Below are positions 1 to 11,504 of a stretch of DNA of 64,000 nt, piece by piece. Source of the stretch: Sinotaia quadrata (lineage: Eukaryota; Mollusca; Gastropoda; Architaenioglossa; Viviparidae); contig CM054182.1 of NCBI GenBank assembly GCA_028829895.1, forward strand, positions 9,103,001 through 9,167,000, in the 5' to 3' direction. The translations under genes and the position numbers were made by a program. Every line of letters starts with the position of its first letter. The first letter of the stretch is position 1. Under the pieces are notes generated by a model. That model did no database searches. It was not told where the DNA came from and saw only the letters and a program-made list of their open reading frames with translations.

Positions 1-72
<72 letters not shown>

Positions 73-98
73 CTCCCTCCCTCCTCTCTCCCTCCCTG
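1..98. repeat. (CT)n microsatellite at window edge
   Basis: A pure CT dinucleotide run fills the first 68 bases and passes into a degenerate CCTCTCCCTCC tract. It continues off the left edge, so its full length is unknown. The opposite strand is a homopurine GA tract. Confidence 0.97.
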
Positions 99-331
99 TT
101 TACGATATTACCTAGGCAAAAACTAAACACGACTGGTTGCTAACAGAAGTCACTTCTAACCAACAGGCCCTCAATCCCAGTCACTGAGTAATGCCTTTCG
201 TCTTAGGACAACTTAACGCAGGCGAGGTTTCTTGTGTGTCTGTCTGTGTGTGGAGCTTGCGGGTTTGTGTGAGTGTGTGTTTCTGTTAGCAAACTCACTG
301 CGGTTCATGTCGTAAGTTACGACAGTCTTGA

Positions 332-480
332 CACATCTAGCAGGATTATCAGATATGCATTCAACTACAGGTAAAAGACCGACATCTAGCAGGATTATCA
401 GATATGCATTCAACTACAGGTAAAAGACCGACATCTAGCAGGATTATCAGATATGCATTCAACTACAGGTAAAAGACCGA
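332..480. repeat. 49-bp minisatellite, 3 copies
   Basis: A 49-bp unit beginning GACATCTAGCAGGATT occurs three times (starts about 332, 381 and 430). Copies two and three are identical by eye, so the duplication is recent. The region between 99 and 331 is unique with no recognisable gene. Confidence 0.93.
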
Positions 481-491
481 CATTTTACTGA

Positions 492-765
492 TTGCCATAT
501 AAAAAGACAGTGTATACTTTGCGCGCGCGCGTGTGTGTATGTAAATTTATGAGCGCAGCTACTGCGTACATGCGTGTGTGTGTGCGTGTGTGCGTGCGTG
601 CGTGTGTAAGTAAATTTAGGTGGGAATGTGAAAAGGAGAATTTTTTTTTTTGCGCATGTATAAGCATGGTAAACAAAAATGACAGATGATGAGTAGGGTT
701 GAGGTAGACAGATCGACAAACACACAGACAGACAAACAGACGGACAGTGAGACAGTTAGCTAGAT
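492..765. repeat. Low-complexity GC/GT tract followed by degenerate ACAG repeat
   Basis: Alternating purine-pyrimidine runs (GCGCGCGCGTGTGTGTAT near 522 and GTGTGTGCGTG near 575-606) are followed by an imperfect ACAG/ACAA tetranucleotide tract at about 706-760. Short open frames here on both strands (for example His-Thr-rich ones) arise from the microsatellite and are not genes. Confidence 0.85.
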
Positions 766-802
766 AAACAGGTTCAACGAGCGATAGAAAAATAGATTTG
801 CT

Positions 803-1010
803 ACACTTTAAACGGCTGCCAACTTGAGTTAATAAAATGTCTACTTTTGGACCAGTCTTTGCTAATTAGACACTTTAAACGGCTGCCAACTTGAGTTAAT
901 AAAATGTCTACTTTTGGACCAGTCTTTGCTAATTAGACACTTTAAACGGCTGCCAACTTGAGTTAATAAAATGTCTACTTTTGGACCAGTCTTTGCTAAT
1001 TATACACTTT
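803..1010. repeat. 67-bp minisatellite, 3 copies
   Basis: A 67-bp unit beginning ACACTTTAAACGGCTGCC occurs at 803, 870 and 937. The copies are essentially identical by eye. The array ends in a partial unit (ACACTTTA) at about 1004. Confidence 0.95.
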
Positions 1011-1607
1011 ACAAACCAAAGTGCAAGCTTTAAAGGCTAAACAATGTGCGCAATCGCAAGCGCTATTTTGCCGCTGTTCCAGTGACACAAAATCCAGTAG
1101 GATAGATATGTCACCATCATGCACGGGTTTCGTGCTGTTGTGTGCGCGCAAAATGAGCAGCGCAAGTTTCAACCATTAAAACTTTCACACCCACCTTCGT
1201 GCGCGCGCGCGTGTGTGTGCGTGAGTGTGCATGAGTGCGTGTGCGTGTGTGCGCTGACGTAAGGTAAGGAGGCGAGATGGGGTGGTGGAACAAGAAAGAT
1301 AGAGACATCCCGTTAAGTCGAGCCCGCCTCCGTTACAATGGAGTCTCGCCTTATGTCTGGCATGACTAAATTAAATATTCTATCTGCAATCTTTCAGCTA
1401 AAAAAACACGTAAATGACTTCGTTATTTGTTTTGTTACCGGCAGGCACAATGAAACACTTGTTGCCAATAGGGGATTTTTCGCTGTCATATCGAATGGCT
1501 GAATCACATCTTTGAACTTTGCTTCATGTCGTAGTGCCTTCGTGTGACAATAACATTATAAGTCGTCCCTTTGGGAGAAATAATAACTATCTACTCCATC
1601 AACATCA
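1011..1607. other. Unique sequence, no gene seen
   Basis: No recognisable gene. A GC/GT alternating purine-pyrimidine tract lies at 1199-1254. The rest is unique, with no splice-flanked coding frame that I could support. Confidence 0.6.
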
Positions 1608-1925
1608 TTCATGTGGCTTCAACTGTATCTCCATGTGGCTTTCGCTGTATCTCCATCGACATAATTCACGTGGCTTCAACTGTATCTCCATGTAGCTTTC
1701 GCTGTATCTCCATCGACATAATTCATGTGGCTTCAACTGTATCTCCATGTGGCTTTCGCTGTATCTCCATCGACATAATTCACGTGGCTTCAACTGTATC
1801 TCCATGTGGCTTTCGCTGTATCTCCATCGACATAATTCATGTGGCTTCAACTGTATCTCCATGTGGCTTTCGCTGTATCTCCATCGACATAATTCACGTG
1901 GCCTCAACTATATCTCCATTGTCAT
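1608..1925. repeat. 57-bp minisatellite, about 5.5 copies, itself an imperfect dimer
   Basis: Unit starts lie at 1608, 1665, 1722, 1779, 1836 and 1893. Each unit contains two related halves, GTGGCTTCAACTGTATCTCC and GTGGCTTTCGCTGTATCTCC, so the array is a dimeric higher-order repeat. Positions alternate between TTCATG and TTCACG in successive units, hinting at a 114-bp second-order period. Because 57 is divisible by three, frames of 100-118 codons stay open on both strands. They are repeat artefacts. Confidence 0.95.
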
Positions 1926-2339
1926 AATTAATTTGTTTTAACTGTCAACATTGTCTTAATTCGTATGGTTTTAACTGCATCTGTAAATCTACTGGTTTAC
2001 TATCAACAAAATATTAAAACTGCTTTATTAACTAGAAAACATTAACTGATTATTAACAATGAAACTGTTAACTGCTTTAATAAGAGAAACATTTAAGCTC
2101 CTCTATTAATAAGACAATTGTTCGCACATTTTACTAATAAAAGGGATAACCGATAACTTTAGTCGCTTTTTTTAGTTAACAAATAGTAATGACTTCCTTA
2201 CTACTGTGTAAAAACTTAATAAAAATAGAATAAAAACTTTATTTATGACTTAACAAAACTGTTTAAATTCAAAAGTTCTAATGAAATTAAGAAGTAATGT
2301 GCATTGATTAGTACAACCTAATTTAACAGAGTTTAAAAA
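1926..2339. other. AT-rich sequence, no gene seen
   Basis: AT-rich sequence with scattered TTAACTG-like words but no regular period that I can define, and no coding frame. Confidence 0.5.
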
Positions 2340-3180
2340 AACAACTGATATGAGTTAGAACAAGCTAACTGATCAGGGTTAGAACCAAGTAACTGATTGG
2401 AGCTAGAACAAGTTAACTGATCAGGGTTAGAACAGACGAAGTGGTATGAGTTAGAATAAACGAACTAATATGGGTTACTGCAAATTTATCAGGGTTTGAA
2501 CAAACTAAGTGATCGGGGTTAGAAAAGTAAATGATATGAGTTAGAAGAATGGAACGGATATAGGTTAGAACAATGGAACTAATCGGGGTTAACAAAAGAA
2601 CTGATATAGGTTAGAACAATGGAACTAATCGGGGTTAATAAAAGAACTGATATAGGTTAGAACAATGGAACTAATCGGGGTTAACAAAAGAACTGATATA
2701 GGTTAGAACAATGGAACTGATAGGGGTTAGAACAAAAGAACTGATATAGGTTAGAACAATGGAACTGATAGGGGTTAGAACAAAAGAAATGATATAGGTT
2801 AGAACAATGTAACTGATCGGGGTTAGAACAAAAGAACTTATATAGGTTAGAACAATGGAACTGATCGGGGTTAGAACAAAAGAACTGATACAGGTTAGAA
2901 CAATGGAACTGATCGGGGTTAGAACAAAAGAACTGATTAGGGTTGGAATAAAGTAAATGAAACGGGTTAGAACAAGCGAACTAATATGGCTAGAGTAAGC
3001 GATCTGAGAACAAACAAGTGATCTTAGTTTAAACTAACTACATGTAATCTGAATTTGAAATAAAGTAATTGGAAGATTAGAACAAACAACTGATCTGAGT
3101 TAGAACAAAGTAAATGATATGGGCATGAACAAACTGATCTAAATTAGAACAAACTAACTGCTCTGGATTTAAAGAGAAGG
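2340..3180. repeat. 24-bp minisatellite with 48-bp higher-order units; GGGTTAG-containing
   Basis: The monomer is about 24 bp, of the form AACTGATCGGGGTTAGAAC plus AAAAG or AATGG. In the centre (about 2560-2940) two monomer types alternate, ATATAGGTTAG and ATCGGGGTTAG, giving a 48-bp dimer. Both edges (2340-2560 and 2940-3180) are visibly more diverged than the centre, as expected when unequal exchange homogenises the middle. Confidence 0.93.
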
Positions 3181-3584
3181 GGGAAGGGAGAGAATAAACG
3201 GCCGGACTCTAGGATGCATACATAGTATCCCGATATTTCTGTCATTCAAGTGAGAATGCGAACTATGCGTATTACCGCACAAAGCTTTTCAGCGCGCCCT
3301 CACAGCATACTGCTAACGAATTTGACGCGCATACCTTGGGATCAGATTTGTCCACTGCCATAGGACAGCGGAGTGCTGGGCTGGGCTGCATGTGATAATC
3401 AATCGATACCCGTGCAGCGAACACAAAACAGCCACAATGATACGTGCTCCCCCCACCCCACCCCTACGCTGAGTGTCAACTTCCAAGACGGTCGCCTGAC
3501 GCCAAAGAACGGGGTTGGGCTGGAGATTAACATCATGGCCGAATGCTCTGGGGTCTGCGTATACGAGAGAGTGACGATACTAAC
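3181..3584. other. Unique, higher-GC sequence next to an exon candidate
   Basis: A unique stretch richer in GC than its surroundings. If the minus-strand exon at 3585-3692 is real, this is the start of its downstream intron. No other feature is recognised. Confidence 0.45.
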
Positions 3585-3692
3585 CTCGTGATGGCATTGC
3601 TCACGGTGGCGGCAAATTCCACAGGCACGACCTCTTGGTCCGCTGGCTCGGGCAACGGGGTGTCCAGGAGAGTAGTCCGTTGCAGTGCCTTC
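3585..3692 (-). CDS. Candidate internal coding exon (36 codons), gene unknown
   Basis: On the minus strand a T-rich tract ending TTTTTTGCAG (AG at 3694-3693) precedes a 108-bp block that ends CACGAG followed by GTTAGTATCG, a fair donor. Length divisible by three suits an internal exon. Two of three frames are open. The frame entered after one base reads KALQ..., then LLDTPLPEPADQEVVPVEF and AATVSNAIT, which looks like ordinary soluble protein and gives a phase 2-2 exon. The frame starting at the first base is also open, rich in Cys, His and Arg, and less protein-like. I do not recognise the family and see no neighbouring exon. The exon call is an inference from splice signals and composition. 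Confidence 0.38.
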
Positions 3693-3760
3693 CTGCAAAA
3701 AATAAATAAATAAATATGTTAAATTTGTTTTGTTGTGCATGTAAAGATATCCAAAGTCTA

Positions 3761-4130
3761 TAGTTTTGGGTTGTTTTTTTTAAATAAAAATCCGCCTAAA
3801 ATTCATTTAACACCACATGACGACAAAAGTAAGCCCTTCAGATTACAGCCGAGAAGTGTCGTAGAGGGCTAAAGTCAAAGGTTAACAAACACAAAAAGTC
3901 ATATAGTTTTGGGTTGTTTTTTTTAAATAAAAATCCGCATAAAATTCATTTAACACCATATGACGACAAAAGTAAGCCCTTCAGATTACAGCCGAGAAGT
4001 GTCGTAGAGGGCTAAAGTAAAAGATTAACAAACACAAAAAGAAGTGACGTAGAGGGCTAAAGTCAAAGATTAACAAACACAAAAAGAAGTGACGTAGAGG
4101 GCTAAAGTCAAAGGTTAACAAACACAAAAA
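3761..4130. repeat. Nested tandem duplication: 143-bp x2 ending in 45-bp x3
   Basis: A 143-bp segment starting TAGTTTTGGGTTG at 3761 is repeated at 3904. Its last third, starting GAAGTGTCGTAGAGG at 3996, was then amplified again with a 45-bp period (4041 and 4086). Two different duplication events are therefore readable in order. Confidence 0.9.
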
Positions 4131-4526
4131 GCAAACTAATGTGGGAGGGGCGGGGCAACGTGGAGGTGACTGTGTTGGGGCAGGGGTGGGTGGTTAGGTA
4201 AAAATGATCATTTTGAACTACAATGGTTGTCTGTTTTATTATTAGTGTGTGTATTGCTTGTCTGCAGACAACAAAGACGCACATACACATACACACATCC
4301 TGCGCACACACACACACGCACACCTCTGTGATTCAAAGAAAACAAATATTTATTATGCTTTTCTCTGTTTATAAAAGATCAACTATTTAAACTGTTCAGC
4401 CGAAAAAGCAAAATACTATCGTTGAAACCCCCAAGGTGGTAGACTTGGCTGGGCGAGATGATTCTATCTTAAACATTTAGCCGTCTGAAATTAACAGCAG
4501 AACAGACTGCACACAAGGCGCAACTG
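4131..4526. other. Unique sequence, no gene seen
   Basis: GT/CA-biased sequence with a short CA tract at about 4284-4322. No coding region or repeat family recognised. Confidence 0.5.
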
Positions 4527-4815
4527 TTCATCATGACAAGTGGCGTGTAAACAGATGAAATCATCACCATGACAACCGGTGTGTAAACAAATGACAAAAA
4601 TACACTAAGAAAAGTGGTGTGTAAACAATGATTATTTCACTATGGTAAAATCAGTGTCTACATAGAACAATGTACACTATGGCAAGTGGTGTGTAAGCAA
4701 AGGTTATCGCACAATGGTAAAACCAGTGTCTACTGAGAACAATGTACATTATGGCAAGTGGTGTGTAAACAAGGATTATTTCACTATTGTGAAGTCAGTA
4801 TCTGCACAGAACTAT
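4527..4815. repeat. 36-bp degenerate minisatellite with 72-bp dimers
   Basis: The word GTGTGTAAAC recurs about every 36 bp, for example CAAGTGGCGTGTAAAC, CAACCGGTGTGTAAAC and AAAGTGGTGTGTAAAC between about 4535 and 4625. From about 4608 the copies pair into a 72-bp unit (GGCAAGTGGTGTGTAA at 4681 and 4753). Confidence 0.85.
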
Positions 4816-6049
4816 GATTCAAGGGACTTTGCATGTAACAGTGCTTTCAATCTTCCCACATTAAATATCACCAGTTCATCCATCATGTCTATTCTCTTTA
4901 TTTTATCAACTGTCTATACTTGTCTAGGTGTGATTGAGTGTGACTGGGAGGGGGTGGATGCAAGTCTGTACATGTCTATCAATCTGTCTGGTGAGTGACC
5001 AGTCACGTTGCTTTGTTGTAGGTGCAAGTGGAGTAAATGTAATACATGGGATCAACATGTACAGTTACATCCACCCAAACATACATTGTAACAAACAGTA
5101 TACCCACACATACACAAGCAAAAAACATTAAATGGCCTGTGGCATGTTCAAACGCAGAGCAAAGAGGGCAATACGATATGCAGCACGCTACATATCTTGA
5201 GTTCTACTGTGTACTGGGATCTTTAATTAGCCTTCTTTAGTAGTGGTTAGTAGTAGAAGGATATAATGTTTTGTACATAATATGCTGCGATCTTCTTTTC
5301 TTTTTATTTTCTTTCTTTGGAGGACACGTCCTGTTTCTCTAAGTAACAGGCCACAACAGAAATGCGAATTCCTTTGGAAATTTTCTTGTTGCGACCAATC
5401 AATATGTCAAAACGAAAGGCAATTGTTTTGTTTTGTTATTTAGAAAAAAATCGCTGAGGGGAGAAGAGGAGTATGGGGGGTTGGGGCCGCAGGAACATCA
5501 CAATTTTGTAAATGGAATATGCATTTCTTAGAATGTGATGTGTCTGTAGTCGCATATTTAGCGCGCACGTGTGTGCCTTTCTTACGCACGCAAAAATAAT
5601 GACCGCCTGGAATCAGTGAAATATGACGCAAAGTAGCCCATTAACACCACCAACACCACCCACACCACTCGTGGAGTCCACGTGGCATTCCATTACAAAG
5701 AGCCTGAAGCAAGAAGAAATGCGAATCATCAAAACACATTTTGTTTCCAAATCGATAAGACACATACACACAGGCACGCGCGCGCTATGTCCGGTGACTG
5801 AAAATAATGGCCTGGCCGCCTGAAGAGAGAAAGCTGGTGTCAGTTATGCAAGACCGCACTGCAAAAATTCCACCCGATCTATTATTGCGCGTGCAAAGGG
5901 CACTTCATTTCCCAAACAATGTGAAATTTGAGATCGATAATTGCTGCAGTGCCAACAGTTCTTCCTTTCTGTTGATTGGTTGGTTATTTTTCATCTTAAC
6001 ACTGCTGTTTAAATGAGTTACCTTCCTTCACTGACCTTTCAAATCTTTA
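4816..6049. other. Unique sequence, no gene seen
   Basis: Mostly unique sequence. Short frames of 60-95 codons occur on both strands without splice signals or protein-like composition convincing enough to call. A small CACCACCAACACC tract lies near 5645. Confidence 0.5.
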
Positions 6050-7080
6050 TGTGTGGAGGTGGTGGTGGTGTATGCGTGTGGAGGGGTGAAGGTAGTTTTA
6101 ATGTCCTGGAGTAGTGAGTTGTGGGTCCTGGAGTGGGATTTTAATGTCTTTGTTTCGGAGTGGGTGTTCCAATATGTTTTTGTATCCTAATTAATTTTGT
6201 ACTTGAGTGAGATTTTTGTGTTCTAATGTAGTTTTGTGTCCTAGGGTGGGTTTTTGTTGTTATACTGAATTTTTATGTAAGGGAATGAAGTTTTCTGTTA
6301 ATGATAGTATTGTGTCCTGTGGTAGATTTCGATGCCATGAAGCAATCTCTTTGCTCTGAAATGGTGTGTGTGTGTTCACTTACAGCTTCTATCTCTTGAA
6401 GAAGTCTTCGTGACTTAGGTTTTTTTTTTAAATGCTGAAGTACTTTTTTTTATGACATGGTAATTTGGATGTCCTGAAACAATTGGGATTTTGTCTTTTG
6501 CCATAGAACAGTATTTATGTCTTAAGGCAGTTTCTTTTGCCTTAATAAAATTTATCTCCTAAGTAGTGTATTTGTTTATTGTAAGTCCTGTATATTTGTC
6601 TAGTGTATTTGTTTATTTTAAGTCCTGGAATTTGCTGTGAAGTGTAGATTTTGTTATCAGATAGTTTTTGTGTCTCGACGTATTTTTTGTGTTCTGAGGA
6701 AACGTGTCTTAAAATAGTTTGTGTCCAGACGTACATTTTGTGTGTGTGTTCTGAGGAAACGTGTCTTAGAATAGTTTGTGTCCAGACGTACATTTTTTGT
6801 ATTCTGAGGAAACGATGTGTCCTAGAGTAATTTTACGTCCTGCGGCCAGTTTTGTGTGCTGAGGTAATATTGTGTCAGGAGCAGTTTTTGTTTCCTGTGG
6901 TAATATTATGTCAGGGATACTTTTTTGTTTTCTATGGTAATATTATGTCAGGAGTAGTTTTTATTTCCTATGGCAATAGTATATCAGGGGTAATGTTGTT
7001 TCCTATGGTAGGAAGAAGTTGTTGGGGAATGTTGATATCTTAATTAAATGTTTCGCGTGACTGTGTCCTAGGATAGTATA
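6050..7080. repeat. Old, strongly diverged GT-rich minisatellite
   Basis: Words such as GTCCTGGAGTAG, TTTTTGTGTCCT and ATGTCAGG recur at irregular 30-50-bp spacing. Two better-preserved pockets remain: about 6670-6815 (TTCTGAGGAAACG three times, with a 51-bp step between the first two copies) and about 6860-7000 (GGTAATATTATGTCAGG). The gradient suggests an ancient array with limited recent re-duplication. Confidence 0.65.
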
Positions 7081-7167
7081 TATGATTATTTCAGTGTTCT
7101 AAGAGAGTCTGATTGTCCATGAGTGACTTTGGTACTTTTGTATAATAAAATAGTCTTTTTGCCTGGG

Positions 7168-7366
7168 TAACGTCTTCGATTTCTGTCTGGAATAAAATTT
7201 GTGCCCTAGCAGTGTCTTCGTACTTCTGTCTGTAATAAAATGTTTGCAATGGTAACGCCCTCGTGTTTCTGTCTGTAGTAAAATGTTTGCCATGGTAACG
7301 CCCTCGTGTTTCTGTCTGTAGTAAAATGTTTGCCATGGTAACGCCCTCGTGTTTCTGTCTGGAAGT
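7168..7366. repeat. 43-bp minisatellite, about 4.5 copies
   Basis: The unit contains TTTCTGTCTGTAGTAAAATG and GGTAACGCCCTCGTG. The last two full units are identical by eye, and earlier units (TAACGTCTTCGATTTCTG) are diverged. The two minus-strand frames across it are repeat artefacts. Confidence 0.9.
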
Positions 7367-8960
7367 AAGCATGTTCACGTGCCAATCAGTCTTATTCATT
7401 GAAACTTGGTTCACGGACCCACCTAACTAGGTTGCCCACAAAGTAAAACGAAATAACTTTAAAAATAAATTTAAGCATCAGAGAGAGCTCAGGCTCCTAC
7501 GCACAAGATACTCCAAAGAATTCGGGACAGGTGTCACCATTGAAAGAATTCGGGACAGGTGTCACCACTAAAAGCCACTCAAACAAGGACTCAACCCCAG
7601 CACTAGTACCAACTTGGCCACGGTCACCACGCGACCCTTCTCAAACCAGAGTCGAAGTTAACAAATCCTCTCAGCGAGAAGGAAAGACACTAAAGAAGCC
7701 ACGCCCACTGATGAAGACTCGGGGGGGAGGGGGGGAACACGCGATGAACCAAGGAACCACTGCCACATGCCTGCACCATTTGCTGGGGTGGGTGGGTGGA
7801 GAGATGTTGTCGTCATTGTTTATGCTCCATCGATTTTTTTATTTGTTGGTAGTTGTGGTGGTCTTTGTTTCTGACACTGCTACTCCAACGGGACCACGGA
7901 ATTCCCCTGCCGTTCTCACTACGCATACATTTCTTGTTTCCATAATCGGATCCGCTAAAAGAGGGCTGGCAGTAGACGGCAGGCTTTGCTGTGCCTCCAG
8001 CGAGTAATTAGCCCGCGCCAATTCTCTGACTATGAAAGCTGATTGTTTCTTGCCCGTGGAAATCTGAGGTGACCGAACGCCACGATTAACCCGTCAATGG
8101 CCAAGAAAGTTACAGAACGGCTTCTTGTGTCAGTTCGCGTAGTCATAAATTATCTCCAAAATCAATTTTCATTACAGCCACTTTCAGCGTTGGAGAATTT
8201 TTTTTAAAATATATTATTTCCAATTATTTTTAAACAGACGAAATAATAATAATAAAACCGCGTCATTTAATTTTTTTTTAAATCATAATAATGCGTTAAT
8301 AATTTTTTCGAAAGTTACTTCTGCGATTTCTAACACTTTTGCCTGAAAATAGTTCACAAGTAGTCTTAATCCAGAAACAATAAAGAAAATAATTGCTTCC
8401 TTGGGATTGCTAGAAAACTACAGCAAAGATAAAAAATTAATATGTGCAGAGGTAATTCTGATGTCGGTAGAACTCCAACCACGCAGGCTCTCTGGGTACA
8501 AAAAAAAAAAACAAAAAAAAAAACGGTGTGCAATTAGTCCACGCAAAGTTGCCACCGTTAGACATTTTGCCAGCCATGATATATAATTAAAAATCACACT
8601 GAACAGGCAGCTTGGCGGTCGGCTGGTTTCAAAGAGTTACTGCCCCTTAGAAGTGGGATTGCCTAGAAGTCCTAGCTTCACAAGTGAACGGATTTTTAAA
8701 GAGGTGCTGACTTAAGAATTAGGATGACTTCCCTTTATAGTGGGTGATCGCAAATGAAATTTTAAAAGGTGTTGTCTTTACAAACAGTGAACACAAACGG
8801 ACTTTAAAGACAGAGGACCTCTGGGATGGAATTGGGATGACCTCACTTCACAGGCAGTGAACGCTAAAAGGGTGAGGAAATGGAGATTTCCATGAGGCAA
8901 ACCCAGCCAGTGGTTAAAAGTAGTGAGTGTCAAATGCATGTACTGGTTTGCGGATGCACA
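7367..8960. other. Mostly unique sequence; small duplication; no supported gene
   Basis: A 28-bp duplication containing GAATTCGGGACAGGTGTCAC lies at 7515-7570. A plus-strand frame of 158 codons (7531-8007) is the longest in the window, but it crosses the duplication and a poly-G run and has no recognisable domain, so I do not call it. AT-rich sequence follows. The stretch 8600-8900 shows faint, unphased repeats such as GTGGGTGATCGC / CAGTGAACGC. Confidence 0.5.
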
Positions 8961-9039
8961 CACCTAAATAACAGTGTGGACGACTGCATAAAGTTACATC
9001 GTTTCAGATGAAAAAGTGGAAAAGCTAAGTGGTTTATAT

Positions 9040-9267
9040 CAATCCTAATTACCTCCTTGTTATGGGATCTACTAAATGGATAAAAGTAGTAAACTAAACA
9101 TTTTGACCTATTCAATCAATCCTAACTACCTCCTTGTTATGGGATCTACTAAATGGATAAAAGTAGTAAACTAAACATTTTGACCTATTCAATCAATCCT
9201 AACTACCTCCTTGTTATGGGACCTACTAAATGGATAAAAGTAGTAAACTAAAAATTTTGACCTATTC
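9040..9267. repeat. 77-bp minisatellite, 3 copies
   Basis: A unit containing CCTAACTACCTCCTTGTTAT starts near 9044, 9121 and 9198. The copies differ at only a few positions by eye. Confidence 0.94.
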
Positions 9268-9414
9268 AAACTGCAATTGATCCACTCGACATGTCCTTTG
9301 GAAATTCAATGTTAAAAGCTGTTTGAAAGTTGTCCAATCACGCCGCTGGTGTCTCATCCAACGACGAAGAAAACCTCTGATCAGCACGTGTAACGGGACA
9401 ACGAAAGAACGAAT

Positions 9415-9755
9415 ATCTGTTTCCTACCTGACCCAAATGACTGAAGAGGTGGTTGAAAGACAGATGCTGTTCTCTACCTAACCCAAATGACTGAAGAGGT
9501 GGTTGAAAGACAGATGTTGTTCTCTACCTAACCTAAATGACTGAAGACGTGGTTGAAAGACAGATGTTGCTCTCTACCTAACCCAAATGACTGAAGGGAT
9601 GGTTGAAGGACGAACACTATTTCCTACCTAACCCAAATGACCGAATGGATGGTTGAAGGATGAACGCTATGTTTATTTCCTACCTGACCCAAATGACTGA
9701 AGGATGTTGAAGGACGAACACCGTGTCTATTTCTTACCTGACCCAATTTAAACGT
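9415..9755. repeat. 50-bp minisatellite, about 7 copies
   Basis: ACCCAAATGACTGAAG recurs at 9431, 9481, 9531 and 9581, with later copies (about 9631 and 9688) more diverged and length-variable. Confidence 0.93.
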
Positions 9756-10144
9756 CCGCAAAAAACACAGATTATCTGGGGGAGGGAGGGGTGTTGTTTA
9801 GCAAAGCACTAGAGATTCAGTTTCGAGCAATCCCATAAAAGCCTGTATTTTCGGGCAAGCAAAGCAATCGGACATAAAAATATCTGTTCCACCTCTTCGA
9901 CAGACAGATTTTTAAAAAAATAAGATGCGTTTCACATTGAGGTGTATTATCATTATTTAATTATTTTACATATAAATAATACTGTTACCAGTTGTTATAA
10001 ATGAATGTGTGAGTTGCAACACCAGACATTAATATAATTCGACAAGTCTTCAGTGTACATTCATTGCACGGAACTTCCTTCTATTGCGCAATGTATTTAA
10101 TGTGCAGGCGGATCGTTTCCCCCCCCCCCCCCCAGCCTGAAGCA
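9756..10144. other. Unique AT-rich sequence with a poly-C run
   Basis: No gene recognised. A C homopolymer of about 15 bases ends near 10133, just before a minisatellite. Confidence 0.5.
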
Positions 10145-10440
10145 ATGTCGACTCAACCCTCTCGGCATGTCTTTTTTAATTATTATTCTATTAAATCGAA
10201 TTCACAAAGCAAATGTCAAGTCAACCTACTCAGCATATTTTGTTGAGTCTTTTAGAAATTCTATTAAATTCAATGCACAAAACAATGTCAAGTCAACCTA
10301 CTCGGAATATTCTGTTGGGCCATTTTGAAATTCTATTAAATCCAATTCACAAAGCAAATGTCAAGTCAACCTACTCCGTATATTTTGTTTGGGTCTTTTA
10401 GAAATTCTATTAAATTCAATGCAGGAAGCAAAGTCCAAGT
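10145..10440. repeat. 72-73-bp minisatellite, about 3.5 copies
   Basis: GTCAAGTCAACCTACTC recurs near 10215, 10287 and 10360, and each unit also carries TTCTATTAAATTCAATGC. Copies are moderately diverged. Confidence 0.92.
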
Positions 10441-11504
10441 ACAAGTCAATGTTTTCAGTTACGTTAGCTTTTTCGGTGGGTACAAGAGTGATATATTTTA
10501 GAAGGGAGTACTGTTAGATGTGACAGGTAAAGACATGGAAGGGAGGGATTAAAATGTCCCTACATAAGTGATATGCTTTATGGACAGCTCCTTTTGGAGA
10601 ATCTGCTCACAACAGATATTATTTTTTTCATAAAGGGTGCTTTTGCTGTGCTCAAAAGAAAGTGGTTAGATGGGGTAGGTCAAACTTTAAAATGTGTGCG
10701 CGATTATAAACAAGTACGAATACACTGCCACACACACTTTACACACACGGTTAATGTCACACAATTATCTTGCCACAAGCAATTCTGGAGTTATTTCCCT
10801 AGATGAAAGGGCTCCCGAATGAGACCCCGTCCCGCACACAACAGGCCGCGTACATACTGAACGTGAAAAAGAAGGCTCTTGATACTGTGGTCATTTTTTT
10901 GTCACATCGAACATTCTGAGATCCCTGGGACCAGTTGCAGGCTAAGTACAGTGACTGATTTGGAATATATTCTATGTGCATTTGGGAAACAAGGTGAAAA
11001 CGGATCAGCAGGACACACACACACACAAAAAAAAACACAGATGTTCCTGACTAGTGTCTCAACAGCCTGGACAAAATAATTTAATTGGTAGTCTCTGCAT
11101 ACTGTTCCTGATGACTGCCATTATGCAGCGTGTAACAAATACGCAGCATGGTCGTCAAACATTGACTGGTATGAGAGGCCGTGCGGATGGCGGGTTGACA
11201 AGTCATGAACTTGAATCATGATGCCAGACCACGAAATGTGATATGCATTTAAGAGGGGGGGGGGGGTAAATCGCTCTGAAAGGCCAAGAAAGTGGACCTA
11301 GAGGCAGGAAATTTCTCCCGTTATCTTCGCTTTCCAGCGCAATTCAATATTTCGCTCATTAGCGCTGGCTCCATTAAAAAAAAATAAAAATAATAACAAA
11401 ATGACGGTAAACAATAGCAAAATCTATACTGCAAAGTGCCACATAATTTGCTCCTCGTCTACTTCGAAGGGAATGATACTAAAAGTTATTGCATAATGTG
11501 ACGT
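10441..11504. other. Unique sequence, no gene seen
   Basis: Short CA and A-rich tracts near 10730 and 11015, and a G homopolymer at about 11255-11266. The block 11270-11370 (GGCCAAGAAAGTGGACC and CATTAGCGCTGG) looks unlike its neighbours but carries no coding frame. No gene called. Confidence 0.5.

Noticed and set aside
1571..1927. 118-codon repetitive open frame
   Set aside because: The 57-bp unit keeps any stop-free frame open; both strands are open, and there is no flanking gene structure.
2340..3180. True interstitial telomere array
   Set aside because: The period is 24 bp, not 6, and GGGTTAG appears only once per unit.
7531..8007. Longest open frame in the window (158 codons, plus strand)
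   Set aside because: It spans a 28-bp duplication and a poly-G run, has biased low-complexity stretches and no recognisable domain, and lacks splice or promoter context.
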